A stretch of 64,000 nucleotides of DNA, from assembly GCA_947167515.1 (NCBI GenBank), contig CAMVIM010000012.1, forward strand, positions 36,733-100,732, written 5' to 3'. This stretch comes from an uncultured Prevotellaceae bacterium (lineage in GTDB: Bacteria; Bacteroidota; Bacteroidia; Bacteroidales; Bacteroidaceae). The notes below the pieces were generated by a model that saw only the letters and a list, made by a program, of their open reading frames with translations, was not told the origin of the DNA and made no database searches. The position numbers were made by a program, and so were the translations under genes. This document shows positions 1-8,534 of the stretch, piece after piece. The first letter of the stretch is position 1, and the number at the start of each line of letters is the position of its first letter.

Positions 1-152
1 GAACCGTGAGATGATGCCTGCGAGAAGCGTGAAGACATGGCTACCCGAAAAGGGAGGATGCGGAAGGGCATCTGAAGCAAGAGTTCTGGGGTGACCAGCA
101 GATAATTCTTCATTCCCGCGATATCCGAAAATGTCAGAATGGATTTGAGGTC

Positions 153-671
153 TTGTTTGACCTTGATGTGAAGCATCGCTTTTATGAGACAGTAAATGCT
201 CTGCTCGGGCAAAATGATGTGTACACAATTGTCTGTTGTTCCATCATGAAAGAACCTTACATCCGTCAGTTCGGAAAATTCAATGACGTTTATGGACAAT
301 CGCTTTCGTTTCTTCTTGAGCGTGCCATTTTCTATATAGACAACCAATGTCCACAGGGAGATGGGCGAATTGCTGCAATCGTAGAAAGAAGAGGCAAGCG
401 CGAGGACAAAAGTTTGCAAGATTATTACCATCTGTTACTGGCTAAGGGTACTTACTGGGTGACCCCCGAGCGGATGAAAGAAAGAATGATGTGCTTAGAC
501 TTCAAATGGAAAACGGAAGATGTTGCAGGTCTTCAAGTTGCCGACTTAATAGCATACCCTTTGACACGTCATGTACTGAATCCCGCCGCAGTCAACATGG
601 CTTATGATGTGTTAAGGCCCAACATTTTCACAGTGGATGGAAAGCAGCTGGGACTCAAAATATTTCCATAG
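153..671 (+). CDS. DUF3800-family protein, 5' end missing or disrupted
   Basis: This resembles the C-terminal two thirds of DUF3800 proteins, a family with an RNase H-like fold often found near mobile elements and defence genes; its biochemical function is not settled. The same frame is open back to base 33 and encodes family-like sequence before the TTG at 153 (FWGDQQIILHSRDIRK), so 153 is not a natural start. A TGA at 30-32 closes the frame, and the family's usual N-terminal acidic DESG-type motif is absent. Either the front of the gene lies in another frame outside the window or it has decayed. The conserved C-terminal segment GLQVADLIAYPLTRH, which carries a family aspartate, is intact. 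Probably a broken gene. Confidence 0.6.
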   Translation: MFDLDVKHRFYETVNALLGQNDVYTIVCCSIMKEPYIRQFGKFNDVYGQSLSFLLERAIFYIDNQCPQGDGRIAAIVERRGKREDKSLQDYYHLLLAKGTYWVTPERMKERMMCLDFKWKTEDVAGLQVADLIAYPLTRHVLNPAAVNMAYDVLRPNIFTVDGKQLGLKIFP

Positions 672-741
672 AGACAATAAAAAGAGTTGCCACGAACCTG
701 ACAACTCTTCCGATCGGGGACACCCCAATCCCATTTTGTAA

Positions 742-1287
742 ATGTTCAACGAAGTACAGGAGGAAATACAGGAGAAAGATGCCGAACAGGACATTGTTGA
801 CCGGGTTCCTCAACTCAAGCAGTTGAGTGCCGACATTGAGAAGGCAACGACTGCCGTCATCAATGCCAAGCTATCCTTGGAATCTTCAATCCGCCAAAGC
901 CAGCGTGAAGAAGGAGTGCTCGGTGCTTCCGTGAATACCATCAGTGGCAAGGTTGACACCATCAATAAGCACATCGACCATGTTATAGAAGATGCACCCA
1001 CAAAGTTGAAGGTGTCGGTGAGTGTGTCTGATGATGACTGGCAAAAGATGCAAGGACACCATACACAATGGCTGGGAGAGGAGAAACAGATGCTTGTAGA
1101 CCAACACAAACAGCAGGAAGTACTATGGCTAAAACAGAGCCAACGGCTTACTGACATTGTGAAGAATAACGAGGGCGTATGGATTTCCACAAAACTGTTC
1201 TACATTGTCGGCTCACTATCCCTTCTATCAATCATAACGATTGCAATAGAGATAGCATTCTATGTGTATTTCCACTGGATCCAATGA
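742..1287 (+). CDS. Coiled-coil protein with C-terminal membrane anchor
   Basis: I do not recognise this 181-residue protein. Residues 1-145 are highly charged and rich in Glu, Gln and Lys with heptad-like spacing, so an extended coiled coil is likely. Residues about 153-178 form one hydrophobic segment (FYIVGSLSLLSIITIAIEIA) followed by only a few residues, giving a tail-anchored arrangement with the coiled coil probably cytoplasmic. There is no signal peptide. It begins 70 bases after the DUF3800 remnant and ends before a strong terminator. Proteins of this shape are common as accessory genes in Bacteroidales conjugative or mobilisable elements, but nothing here proves that origin. Confidence 0.55.
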   Translation: MFNEVQEEIQEKDAEQDIVDRVPQLKQLSADIEKATTAVINAKLSLESSIRQSQREEGVLGASVNTISGKVDTINKHIDHVIEDAPTKLKVSVSVSDDDWQKMQGHHTQWLGEEKQMLVDQHKQQEVLWLKQSQRLTDIVKNNEGVWISTKLFYIVGSLSLLSIITIAIEIAFYVYFHWIQ

Positions 1288-1321
1288 CATAAACGCCAAG
1301 CACACCCTCCTATAACTGAGC

Positions 1322-1356
1322 AGCCCCACCACATCGTCACGACGCAGTGGGGCTTT
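1322..1356 (+). terminator. Rho-independent terminator
   Basis: AGCCCCAC (1322-1329) pairs with GTGGGGCT (1347-1354) around a 17-nt loop, followed by TT. It lies 35 bases after the coiled-coil gene. The gene on the other side converges, so the hairpin may serve both strands. Confidence 0.7.
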
Positions 1357-1423
1357 GATGCCAATAAGACTTGAACAAAAAAAATACTTTGTTAATCTCG
1401 CTCGTTATGGGCTAATTATTAGA

Positions 1424-2794
1424 CTACTCAAACCACTTCTGCTTGTAGTGAGGGATGCAGATGCTGCCAGGCTCCTCACCATCAGCCCGTTCAATGATGA
1501 GATGGTGAGTGGCTATCATATAGTAGATGATATAGGCATGCAGCTGCCCGTGGCCGTCAGTCCAAAGGAGGATAATCCGTCTGTCTTCGTCGGTGTCATC
1601 GTCTGTCCATGCTTGATAGTTCACAATATTATCGATGGACTTGCGAATGCGTTGGTGAAGTGAGGCAAAATCTTTCTCTGATGATGGCGCGCGAACAAGA
1701 CTGGCTCGGGTGGGACAGCGACTGTCTATGCCCGTCCACCAAATATGCCCTTCGTGGTCGTTGCTAAGGAAGAGTGTGTCGATAACCTCCGCACCAGCCT
1801 GTGACTGTAAGTTCGAAATTTCTTTCTCCATCAGTTGGACGAGTTTGGTGGGATGGCCTGTTGCGTTATGAATGGTTCTTTCTGCCCCTGTCAGATGGTC
1901 AATAAGTCTTGTGAAACCAGGCACAACCTCACCAGGCTGGTCGGAGCGTGCTATCACGCGGACAAGGCAAAAATGCCCGTGATAAAGACCTGCCAAGTAT
2001 AGGTGGAAAGCTCCGCCTACGATGAACGTGCAGGTGCTGCTCGCCAGATAGACATCACCACGAATCACGCGGTTACTCTGGAACAGGGTCACATCGGGAT
2101 GCTTGCCGTATCGGTTCACTATGTTCAACCATTCTTGCATGTCCTTTTCTGTCGGCGACGGCAGCAAGATAATTTGGGCTTTGGTGCGGCTGCGCTCACC
2201 AGTAGCCCCCAGCCACCACTCATAGTCTTTTTCGCCATCATACACGAAAACGGTATCAACTACGCGAGCATCTTTGCGATGAGTGAACTTTTCGTAAATC
2301 TGTGTGACAGGAGCAGCCTCTTCTGCTGACAGTCCCTTTGGGCTAAAGCCTACGCCCAGCCCTTTTGCAGAACTCTTGGTCAGGCTGATGCTGCCAGGAC
2401 TATTCACGCCGTACTTGAATGTCAGTTTAGAGCGGTTATAGGTCATTAGGAAGTAGGCCGATGTGTCGCCAGGTTCTGGCTGTAACCGCATGGCAATGCG
2501 ACCTTCGAACACCTCACCTGCCCTTTCATCGGTCATTTTCCGCAGGTGGGGCAGCTGATCTATATAGGGTCGGATGCCATTGATGAGCTTTCTCGTAGCC
2601 GCCATTGGTCCGTTGTCGATAGCGATTTCGCCACGTGTTGCATGGTTGCGCCCATTGCACTCAATAACAAAAGAACCGTCAAGGCAATTCAAGGCCAGAT
2701 AGTTCATAATGCTGTCAATGGCCTGCTCGGTGGCAGATTGTGCACACAAGCCCATTGGGCAGAGCAGTAATAGATATAAAACAAAGTGCTTCAT
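1424..2794 (-). CDS. Secreted protein of the ECF sigma operon
   Basis: A 456-residue protein with a clear signal peptide (MKHFVLYLLLLCPMGLCAQS, cut probably after the Ala), so periplasmic or surface-located. I do not recognise the mature region. It seems to contain an internal duplication: near residue 180 VVDTVFVYDGEKDYEWWLG is followed by PSPTEKD, and near residue 340 VIDTLFLSNDHEGHIWWTG is followed by PSSEKD at similar spacing. It is last in a minus-strand operon, 8 bases after the probable anti-sigma gene, so it is probably induced with the sigma factor. A role in envelope stress or signal perception is inference from context only. Confidence 0.6.
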   Translation of the reverse strand: MKHFVLYLLLLCPMGLCAQSATEQAIDSIMNYLALNCLDGSFVIECNGRNHATRGEIAIDNGPMAATRKLINGIRPYIDQLPHLRKMTDERAGEVFEGRIAMRLQPEPGDTSAYFLMTYNRSKLTFKYGVNSPGSISLTKSSAKGLGVGFSPKGLSAEEAAPVTQIYEKFTHRKDARVVDTVFVYDGEKDYEWWLGATGERSRTKAQIILLPSPTEKDMQEWLNIVNRYGKHPDVTLFQSNRVIRGDVYLASSTCTFIVGGAFHLYLAGLYHGHFCLVRVIARSDQPGEVVPGFTRLIDHLTGAERTIHNATGHPTKLVQLMEKEISNLQSQAGAEVIDTLFLSNDHEGHIWWTGIDSRCPTRASLVRAPSSEKDFASLHQRIRKSIDNIVNYQAWTDDDTDEDRRIILLWTDGHGQLHAYIIYYMIATHHLIIERADGEEPGSICIPHYKQKWFE

Positions 2795-2802
2795 ATAGCG
2801 TC

Positions 2803-3327
2803 TTATTGATTTTCAAATTCGTTAATCATGGCTGTCAATTCACAATCCATAGCGGCCATTTCGCAGTCAATACACACATCGGCTTCGGCCTCTGCAAGGG
2901 GAACATCCTCTACGCTTGCAACGACATTTGTCTTAGTCTTGGGCGTTGGTTTCTTTCTTTGAGTGGGACGCAGATTCACCTCTGCTATTTTAGGCTGTTC
3001 TTTTTCTGGTTCTGCTTCTGGCTCCACAGGCTTGGGGACTTCTACTTTTGCTACAACATTCGATGGTTCTTCCTTCTCTTCTGGAATCATCGTTTCCACA
3101 AGAAAGAAGATGCATGCAATAGCGGCGGCTGCACTCATAGCACGAAGAATCCATAACTGCACTGCTTTGACCCTTGGGGCAGAGACCTTCTCCATTGTAG
3201 AAATCCGCTCCATCACCCGGTCCTCTATCTCCTTGGGGAGTTCAATCATAGGGCGTCGTTCCTTCCTTCGGTGCATGAGCTGACGGAGTGCATCGTCTTT
3301 GGGTTTTATGTAATTTGATGTTTTCAT
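2803..3327 (-). CDS. Probable anti-sigma factor
   Basis: A 174-residue single-pass membrane protein. About 60 basic cytoplasmic residues (RRKERRPMIELPKEIEDRVM) are followed by one membrane segment at about residues 63-82 (LWILRAMSAAAAIACIFFLV), a Pro/Glu/Lys-rich linker and an acidic tail with two Cys. It overlaps the ECF sigma gene by 4 bases (ATGA), the usual translational coupling of sigma and anti-sigma genes. The zinc-binding HxxxCxxC anti-sigma motif is absent, so the call rests on position and topology; Bacteroidetes anti-sigma factors often lack that motif. Confidence 0.6.
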   Translation of the reverse strand: MKTSNYIKPKDDALRQLMHRRKERRPMIELPKEIEDRVMERISTMEKVSAPRVKAVQLWILRAMSAAAAIACIFFLVETMIPEEKEEPSNVVAKVEVPKPVEPEAEPEKEQPKIAEVNLRPTQRKKPTPKTKTNVVASVEDVPLAEAEADVCIDCEMAAMDCELTAMINEFENQ

Positions 3328-3878
3328 CTGTTCTTTTGTAATTCTTTTCTCAGTCTGTTTCTGATTCGTCGCAGTCGGCTTGCCAGTATGCTGGCCTCGC
3401 TGTCGAGTATGTAGGCTATCTCTTTCAGAGGCATATCGTCTTCGTAGTAGAGCCGTAGGAGCATCTGGTCGTACTCTGGCAACAGGTCGATGGCTTTGTC
3501 AAGTCTCTGCATCTGCTCTTCTGTAATGTCAGCCAGCCAATCGTCTGTATCAGCCTCTTCGTCATATTTCAACAGCCTTTCGTCTTCGTCCCATGAAAGC
3601 GTGGGAAGCCGTCGTCGCTTCATTCGTCGAATAGCCTCATGGTATGCTATGCGGTGGAGCCAGGTAGCAAACGATGCCTTGCTATCATCATACTGACGGA
3701 GTGAACGGAATGCATTGATAAAAGTTTCTTGCACAATGTCCTCTGCTTCTTCACGACTGCCTATGACACTCTCAATGAAGGCAAGCAATGTGCCTCCATG
3801 ACGGCGCATCAGGTGGCGGAACTCTTTAGTCTCGCCAGCCAGTATTTGCGCTATGATTGTTGCGTCGTCGGTCTTCAT
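3324..3878 (-). CDS. ECF-type RNA polymerase sigma factor
   Basis: Directs RNA polymerase to a specific promoter set. The 184 residues fit the ECF family: region 2 at about residues 20-90 (EEAEDIVQETFINAFRSL, then ASFATWLHRIAYHEAIRR) and region 4 at about 125-180 (LPEYDQMLLRLYYEDDMPLK, ending in a basic helix RLRRIRNRLRKEL). It is followed by its probable anti-sigma gene with a 4-base overlap and preceded by a beta-barrel gene on the same strand. A two-block motif upstream (3897-3928) recurs exactly in front of the barrel gene, indicating autoregulation. Family assignment is secure; the stimulus is unknown. Confidence 0.9.
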   Translation of the reverse strand: MKTDDATIIAQILAGETKEFRHLMRRHGGTLLAFIESVIGSREEAEDIVQETFINAFRSLRQYDDSKASFATWLHRIAYHEAIRRMKRRRLPTLSWDEDERLLKYDEEADTDDWLADITEEQMQRLDKAIDLLPEYDQMLLRLYYEDDMPLKEIAYILDSEASILASRLRRIRNRLRKELQKNR

Positions 3879-3896
3879 TGTCAGGGCGTTCTACCT

Positions 3897-3928
3897 ACAT
3901 ATAGTCACAAAAGTAAGAAATATGTCGC
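3897..3928 (-). promoter_or_regulatory. Putative ECF sigma autoregulated promoter
   Basis: Read on the minus strand: GCGACATATTT, 12 bases, ACTATATGT, ending about 19 bases before the sigma start codon. Both blocks and their spacing match 6120-6151 exactly, while the 12-base spacers differ. A TACTTTTG box (3908-3915, minus) lies in the spacer and could be an overlapping housekeeping -7 element. Confidence 0.65.
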
Positions 3929-3943
3929 ACCGAGCATACTTTT

Positions 3944-6091
3944 TTATCTTTCGTCCGACATTTCCCTTTTATATTCTCTCACCGACTTGCCGCCCATGAA
4001 GCGATAAACGAGGGTGAATTGAAGGGCACCACGGTTGTTGCTCTCCCACGAATTGAAATAGTTGGTGCTCTGGATGGCCGGCGACACGACGGTAGTCTTG
4101 CTGATGCCATCGCCCCACTTGAGAGGAGAAATCGCCAAGAAACTGAGACTGAGACGGTCGTGGAAAAAAGTCTTGTCGATGGAGATATAGAGCAAATCAT
4201 CTTTGTCGTTGATTGAATAAGTCTGTGGAGTAACCATCTTATTGTGGTTCATCTCGTAGGCCATAAAGGCTGTCAGGTGATACTTGCGGTTGTAGTATTG
4301 CAGCGAGGTCTTAAAGCGTAACTCATGGCCATGCTGGCTGAAATCCCCATACTTGGCACTGGGCATGGCAGCCAGCGCGTCAGCTTTATAGACGAAGTCC
4401 TTGGCGAAACGCTTGGTGAACGACACACTGACCCACGGCGAGAGGTAACGCGAGTTGACGTATGTGCTGGCAACGTAGTCACCATCCACACCACTGGGCA
4501 GACTTCCGTGCCGCAGTTCGCTGATGGCAGTAATGGTGTTGGGCGCGTAGGTCACACCTGCCTGAGCATTGAAGCACCACCAGGCATCGAACCATACCTT
4601 CCACTGATGGCTGACGCTGGGGCGCAAAAACGGATTGCCACCGCTCCATGTAAGCGAGTCGGTGAAGTAACCGTAGGCCGATGTCTGGTTTTGGTTGGGA
4701 TGACCGATGCCGTAGTCGTAGTTAAAGCGTATCCAGTTTTTCTCTGTCAGTTTGTGCCAATACATTGCGCTGATTGACCACACCAACTGGTTATCTCCGA
4801 TGCCGTTACTCCATACATGTACCTGTTCTATCCTGCCGCCAACAGATGCCATGTTGTGTCCAATGCTGTCGAGCCGCCCCCAGAGGTTAAACCATCCATT
4901 GTTGCGAAGAAATCCGTTATTGTTAAGTTGTTGCTGACTATCGAAGTCCTTGCGTTCGTAATCTTTCCATGTGTTGTGATAGCCAAATTGTAGTTGCAGA
5001 CGGTTGTCATACCAACTGCGCCTTGCTCCAGATCGGAAGCGGGTATAGTGCATGTGGTCGTTATAGTGGTTGAGCAGAGTAAAGGTCGAGCCACGCTGAA
5101 AGGTATTATCGGGCGTGTTTCGATTATACACATAGTTGATGTCTGCTTCATAACTCCATGCTCCTGACCGTCCCCGATAGAACAGGGCAGTGCTATGGTT
5201 GTGGTTATAGGTATTGTTGATGCTATGCACGTCCAATGTATCAATAGTACCAATATTCATGTGTCGCTGCTCCAACAGATAGTTTAGCTGGTTCTCGTCC
5301 CGGTTGTAGTCATATACGTAAGCCCACGACAAGGAGTGGTTCTTATTGAGCTGATAGTCCACTGAAAGATTCACTTGATAGTCCACATTGTCTAACAGTT
5401 TCTCGTTCGTCTCGTCATTGTGCAGTACTCGCTCCGTCAGCTCTTGCATGGGGTAAGTGCGTTCATACCACTCCTGAAGTACATTCTTGTTATCAGACAT
5501 TCTCGTCACGTTGGCAACAAAATTCCATTTGTTTCTCGTGTAAGTGAAAGCACCACTATTGACAAACCAAAGGAACTTGCCTGCATTCGGTCCGGCAGGC
5601 ATTAGTCTTGTACTGGCACGCAGATAGCCCTCATAGCCTTCATAGTTTTTCTTTGTCACCAGATTGATGAGTGCATCATATCCCTCGTATTTCCCTTTCG
5701 GTTGATCAATGATTTCAACTTTCTCAAACCTTACATGATGTAGGTTCATCACGTAGCTGTAACCTTTCTCCAGACTATCCACCAGCACAATGATGTTTCG
5801 CTTTCCGTTATACTCCACGCTGTTATCCACCGCATTCCAAGTCAGGCCTCGAATGTTCCCCAGCATCTGTGCCGTGTTCCGTGCCCCACGTCGCATTTCC
5901 TTCGTAATAAATGCCGTGGTCCTGTCACCCTCCGTGCGAATGCTCGAAGCCACCACGCTCACCTCTTTTAGCGACTCGTTCCATACCACAGAATCACTTT
6001 GTACCTTCAACGTATCCATCTCCTGCGCCCGAGTTGTCAATGACATTGTTGTCAACAGGGCCACAAGTTTAAATCTAATAATCTTTCTCAT
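3944..6091 (-). CDS. Outer-membrane beta-barrel protein, TonB-receptor-like
   Basis: A 715-residue outer-membrane protein. A signal peptide (about residues 1-22, ending TTRAQ) is followed by a plug-like region at about 40-150 (LKEVSVVASSIRTEGDRTT; VRFEKVEIIDQPKGKYEGYD; ALINLVTKK) and a long series of alternating aromatic strands typical of the outer-membrane beta-barrel family. It lacks the N-terminal carboxypeptidase-like domain of SusC receptors and is shorter than they are, and no SusD gene is adjacent. It lies 65 bases upstream of the ECF sigma gene on the same strand and has the same promoter motif, so it is probably a target of that sigma factor or supplies its input. Substrate unknown. 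Confidence 0.8.
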   Translation of the reverse strand: MRKIIRFKLVALLTTMSLTTRAQEMDTLKVQSDSVVWNESLKEVSVVASSIRTEGDRTTAFITKEMRRGARNTAQMLGNIRGLTWNAVDNSVEYNGKRNIIVLVDSLEKGYSYVMNLHHVRFEKVEIIDQPKGKYEGYDALINLVTKKNYEGYEGYLRASTRLMPAGPNAGKFLWFVNSGAFTYTRNKWNFVANVTRMSDNKNVLQEWYERTYPMQELTERVLHNDETNEKLLDNVDYQVNLSVDYQLNKNHSLSWAYVYDYNRDENQLNYLLEQRHMNIGTIDTLDVHSINNTYNHNHSTALFYRGRSGAWSYEADINYVYNRNTPDNTFQRGSTFTLLNHYNDHMHYTRFRSGARRSWYDNRLQLQFGYHNTWKDYERKDFDSQQQLNNNGFLRNNGWFNLWGRLDSIGHNMASVGGRIEQVHVWSNGIGDNQLVWSISAMYWHKLTEKNWIRFNYDYGIGHPNQNQTSAYGYFTDSLTWSGGNPFLRPSVSHQWKVWFDAWWCFNAQAGVTYAPNTITAISELRHGSLPSGVDGDYVASTYVNSRYLSPWVSVSFTKRFAKDFVYKADALAAMPSAKYGDFSQHGHELRFKTSLQYYNRKYHLTAFMAYEMNHNKMVTPQTYSINDKDDLLYISIDKTFFHDRLSLSFLAISPLKWGDGISKTTVVSPAIQSTNYFNSWESNNRGALQFTLVYRFMGGKSVREYKREMSDER

Positions 6092-6119
6092 GTCAGTAAA
6101 ATGTTTGATGTTTCTACTG

Positions 6120-6151
6120 ACATATAGTTCATGTTCTCAAAAATATGTCGC
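6120..6151 (-). promoter_or_regulatory. Putative ECF-dependent promoter of the beta-barrel gene
   Basis: Minus-strand GCGACATATTT, 12 bases, ACTATATGT, identical in both blocks and spacing to the copy before the ECF sigma gene (3897-3928). It ends 29 bases before the barrel start codon. Confidence 0.65.
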
Positions 6152-6227
6152 CGAAAAAGAAATAATGCTCCTTTAAGAATGTTCCCAGCAGGCTCATCCA
6201 CTTTTCCCAACGAAGAACCTCTCCAAA

Positions 6228-7673
6228 TCAAATAAAAAGTTCATCTAATGTCACTTCATTGTTTACAATGCTCTTGTGCATTCCGTCTGCCACACCGAAT
6301 GTTGTAACAAACGTATTCACCAGTGCTTTTGTACATTTCGTGGCCTCACGGAAGATTGTCATCCGTTGGCGCAGTTTCTTTTCGTATATATCCTTTAGCT
6401 CATAAGGACCGACGCTGAACTTCATCTCGCAAAGATGCACCATGCGGTCTGCACGGTCGATGATAAGGTCAATCTGTGCGCCTTCCCTCTTGGCCGGGTC
6501 TTGATTGGCCTTGTCAGCCAATTGCCGCCAGGAGGAAACACTGGTTGCCATTCCGGAGATACCAAGCGCCCTCTTTATCTGCCCTACGTGGCAGAGGCAA
6601 AGCAGTTCGAACGCCCTGCCCATCCAGGCTTCTACGCTGTGCGACTGAAAATTATGGCTCCACCACTGTTCATCCCCCGACATATCTTCGGCAAGGAACT
6701 TATAATAAAATAAGGTGTAAAAGTCAACCAGCCTGTAAATGGCATCAGTTGACTTGTTGGGGAAACGAGCCATTTTGGCGATGAAGTCGCAGCGTTCCAG
6801 ATTACGCAGTACAGCAGTGAGATTGCGCCCCTCTATTTTCAGAGCTTTCATCAAATCGTTTCGGGTCATACCTTCTTTCTGTTGACTGAGAGTTTTTACC
6901 ACAGAGATATACTGGTCGGCATGTTTGAAAAGTGCTGTATATAGTTCCTCAAACTCTATGCGGAGTGGGGCATTCGGGACAAAGCACAGCCTGTCAACAT
7001 TTTGGACAAGACTCTGATTCGTCTTCAGCAGACTAAGGTAGAAAGGAACCCCGCCAAAGAGCATGTAACACTGTGCTATCTGGTATCGATCCCATTTGCA
7101 GTGATGAGAGCGCAGGTATTCTTCCGTCTCTTTAAGGTTGAAGGGCCGTAGATAGATGTTTGCAGTGATGCGAGCATGAAGCCCACCTTGGTTTTCAATC
7201 AGTTTGTCAACCATCCATGATGTTGCCGAACCAGACCCCACAAAGACAATATCGTTCCGACGGTTTGCCCACCCGTTCCAGAAATTCTCCAAGGCTTCAA
7301 CAAAGTCTGACTTTTGTGTATCTATCCAAGGCATTTCGTCGAAAAACACTACTTTCTTCCTGTTGGCTGGAAGATTGCCAAGATGTTCCTCCAGCGCATC
7401 AAAGGCATCAAACCAGTCGGCATACTTTGGTACAGTCTTTAAACCTGCATACTGTTTCATGGCTTTCCCAAAGTTACGTAGTTGAACTCTTTGCGTGGAA
7501 CGATGCGAGCCCACGAAACTGAAATCATAATTCATCTTGAAGTACTGATCTATGAGGAAGGTCTTTCCCACGCGCCTTCTTCCATAAACGATAACAAATT
7601 CCGAACGGTCTGACTCCATGCAGTCCCGTAGCATAGAGCACTCTCGGTCTCTCGCAATAAGCTTCTGTTCCAT
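6228..7673 (-). CDS. AAA-type ATPase with C-terminal DUF234/nuclease-like domain
   Basis: A 481-residue member of the archaeal-type ATPase family that is widespread in Bacteroidetes. Walker A is GRRRVGKT near residue 31, Walker B is VVFFDEMPWID near residue 108, and an arginine-rich sensor region follows. A winged-helix segment is likely around residues 260-300 (GMTRNDLMKALKIEGRNLTA). The C-terminal part contains QIDLIIDRADRMVHLCEMKF, matching the D...ExK pattern of the PD-(D/E)XK fold described for DUF234. Monocistronic, with a TAnnTTTG box just upstream. These proteins are often accessory and their role is undetermined. It sits directly beside a decayed dockerin gene, which suggests past insertion. 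Confidence 0.85.
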   Translation of the reverse strand: MEQKLIARDRECSMLRDCMESDRSEFVIVYGRRRVGKTFLIDQYFKMNYDFSFVGSHRSTQRVQLRNFGKAMKQYAGLKTVPKYADWFDAFDALEEHLGNLPANRKKVVFFDEMPWIDTQKSDFVEALENFWNGWANRRNDIVFVGSGSATSWMVDKLIENQGGLHARITANIYLRPFNLKETEEYLRSHHCKWDRYQIAQCYMLFGGVPFYLSLLKTNQSLVQNVDRLCFVPNAPLRIEFEELYTALFKHADQYISVVKTLSQQKEGMTRNDLMKALKIEGRNLTAVLRNLERCDFIAKMARFPNKSTDAIYRLVDFYTLFYYKFLAEDMSGDEQWWSHNFQSHSVEAWMGRAFELLCLCHVGQIKRALGISGMATSVSSWRQLADKANQDPAKREGAQIDLIIDRADRMVHLCEMKFSVGPYELKDIYEKKLRQRMTIFREATKCTKALVNTFVTTFGVADGMHKSIVNNEVTLDELFI

Positions 7674-7696
7674 ATTAATGATCTTTTATTTGCCGG

Positions 7697-7704
7697 CAAA
7701 GGTA
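7697..7704 (-). promoter_or_regulatory. -7 box of the ATPase gene
   Basis: TACCTTTG on the minus strand, 24 bases before the ATPase start codon; matches the Bacteroidetes TAnnTTTG element. No convincing -33 box. Confidence 0.55.
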
Positions 7705-7796
7705 CAAACAATTATTGAGAAAGAATTATTATTTGGCATATTTTTGCCCCAAAACACGGAAATTATCTTGCTTATGGGGCAAAATAGAGCTAAAAA

Positions 7797-8314
7797 GTGA
7801 AGTCTGGGGGTAATATATCGATGAAGGCAGATGCTGATATGGTTATGACTGCAAGCAGCCGGGAGAGGCTAATGTATATAAGGTGCTCATGTACTCCACC
7901 GAGGTGGAGAGCATCACGGGCAACGAGGGTGCAGTCATCAACGTGACTCTGGAGGCAGCGGAGAACATGGAGGCTGGTGAGTACGAGGTGAGCCTCTCCA
8001 GCATCAACCTGACGACCACGGCGGAGAAGAAAATCTCGCCAGCCGATGTGACCTGTGTGCTGACCGTGCGCAACAGCATCCCGGGTGATGCCAACGGTGA
8101 CGGTGTCATCGACGTGACGGACATTGTGGGCATCGCCAACGGCATTCTGGGCCATGCGAGCGAGTCGTTCGACGCGGTGGCAGCCGACGTGAACGGTGAC
8201 GGCAGCGTGGACGTGACGGACATCGTGGTGGTGGCGAACATCATCCTGCACGACGGGGGCGCGAATGCCGCCAATGTGCGTGGGACGATGATGCAGGTGC
8301 TGGATCCGCAATGA
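7797..8314 (+). pseudogene. Remnant of a secreted cohesin-like/dockerin protein
   Basis: The last 143 codons are open from a GTG at 7883. They encode the second half of a cohesin-like beta domain (about TGNEGAVINVTLEA) and then two dockerin calcium loops: DANGDGVIDVTD (residues 69-80) and DVNGDGSVDVTD (102-113), both with the full Asp/Asn pattern. The frame is closed at 7835-7837, and what looks like the preceding segment (ADADMVMTASSRE) lies in another frame, so a frameshift is likely near 7858. There is no signal peptide or first half of the domain. The front was probably lost when the neighbouring ATPase gene arrived. The intact downstream gene encodes a related cohesin-like domain. Confidence 0.65.
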
Positions 8315-8349
8315 AATCGTTTGGGAACGGAAAAGACAAGAAAAATAAA

Positions 8350-8400
8350 AAAAACATGTGCCTGCGGCAAACAGAGATAAAAAAACATGTGCCTGCGGCA
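8350..8400 (+). repeat. Two tandem 20-bp repeats
   Basis: AAAAACATGTGCCTGCGGCA occurs at 8350-8369 and 8381-8400. A degraded piece (CCTGCGGCTCGATT) lies at about 8426-8439, and a small GCCCC-GAA-GGGGC hairpin at 8485-8497. Together these fill the 220-bp gap between the dockerin remnant and the next gene. No -7 box is evident there. Confidence 0.7.
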
Positions 8401-8534
8401 CGATTTAACGAATTCAACGGATTTGGATCCTGCGGCTCGATTAGACAAGATTCAATCAGAAAAATCTGAAAAATCCGTTTAATCGCCCCGAAGGGGCATG
8501 TTGGAAAAAGAAGACATTGATAAAACCAAGTAAT

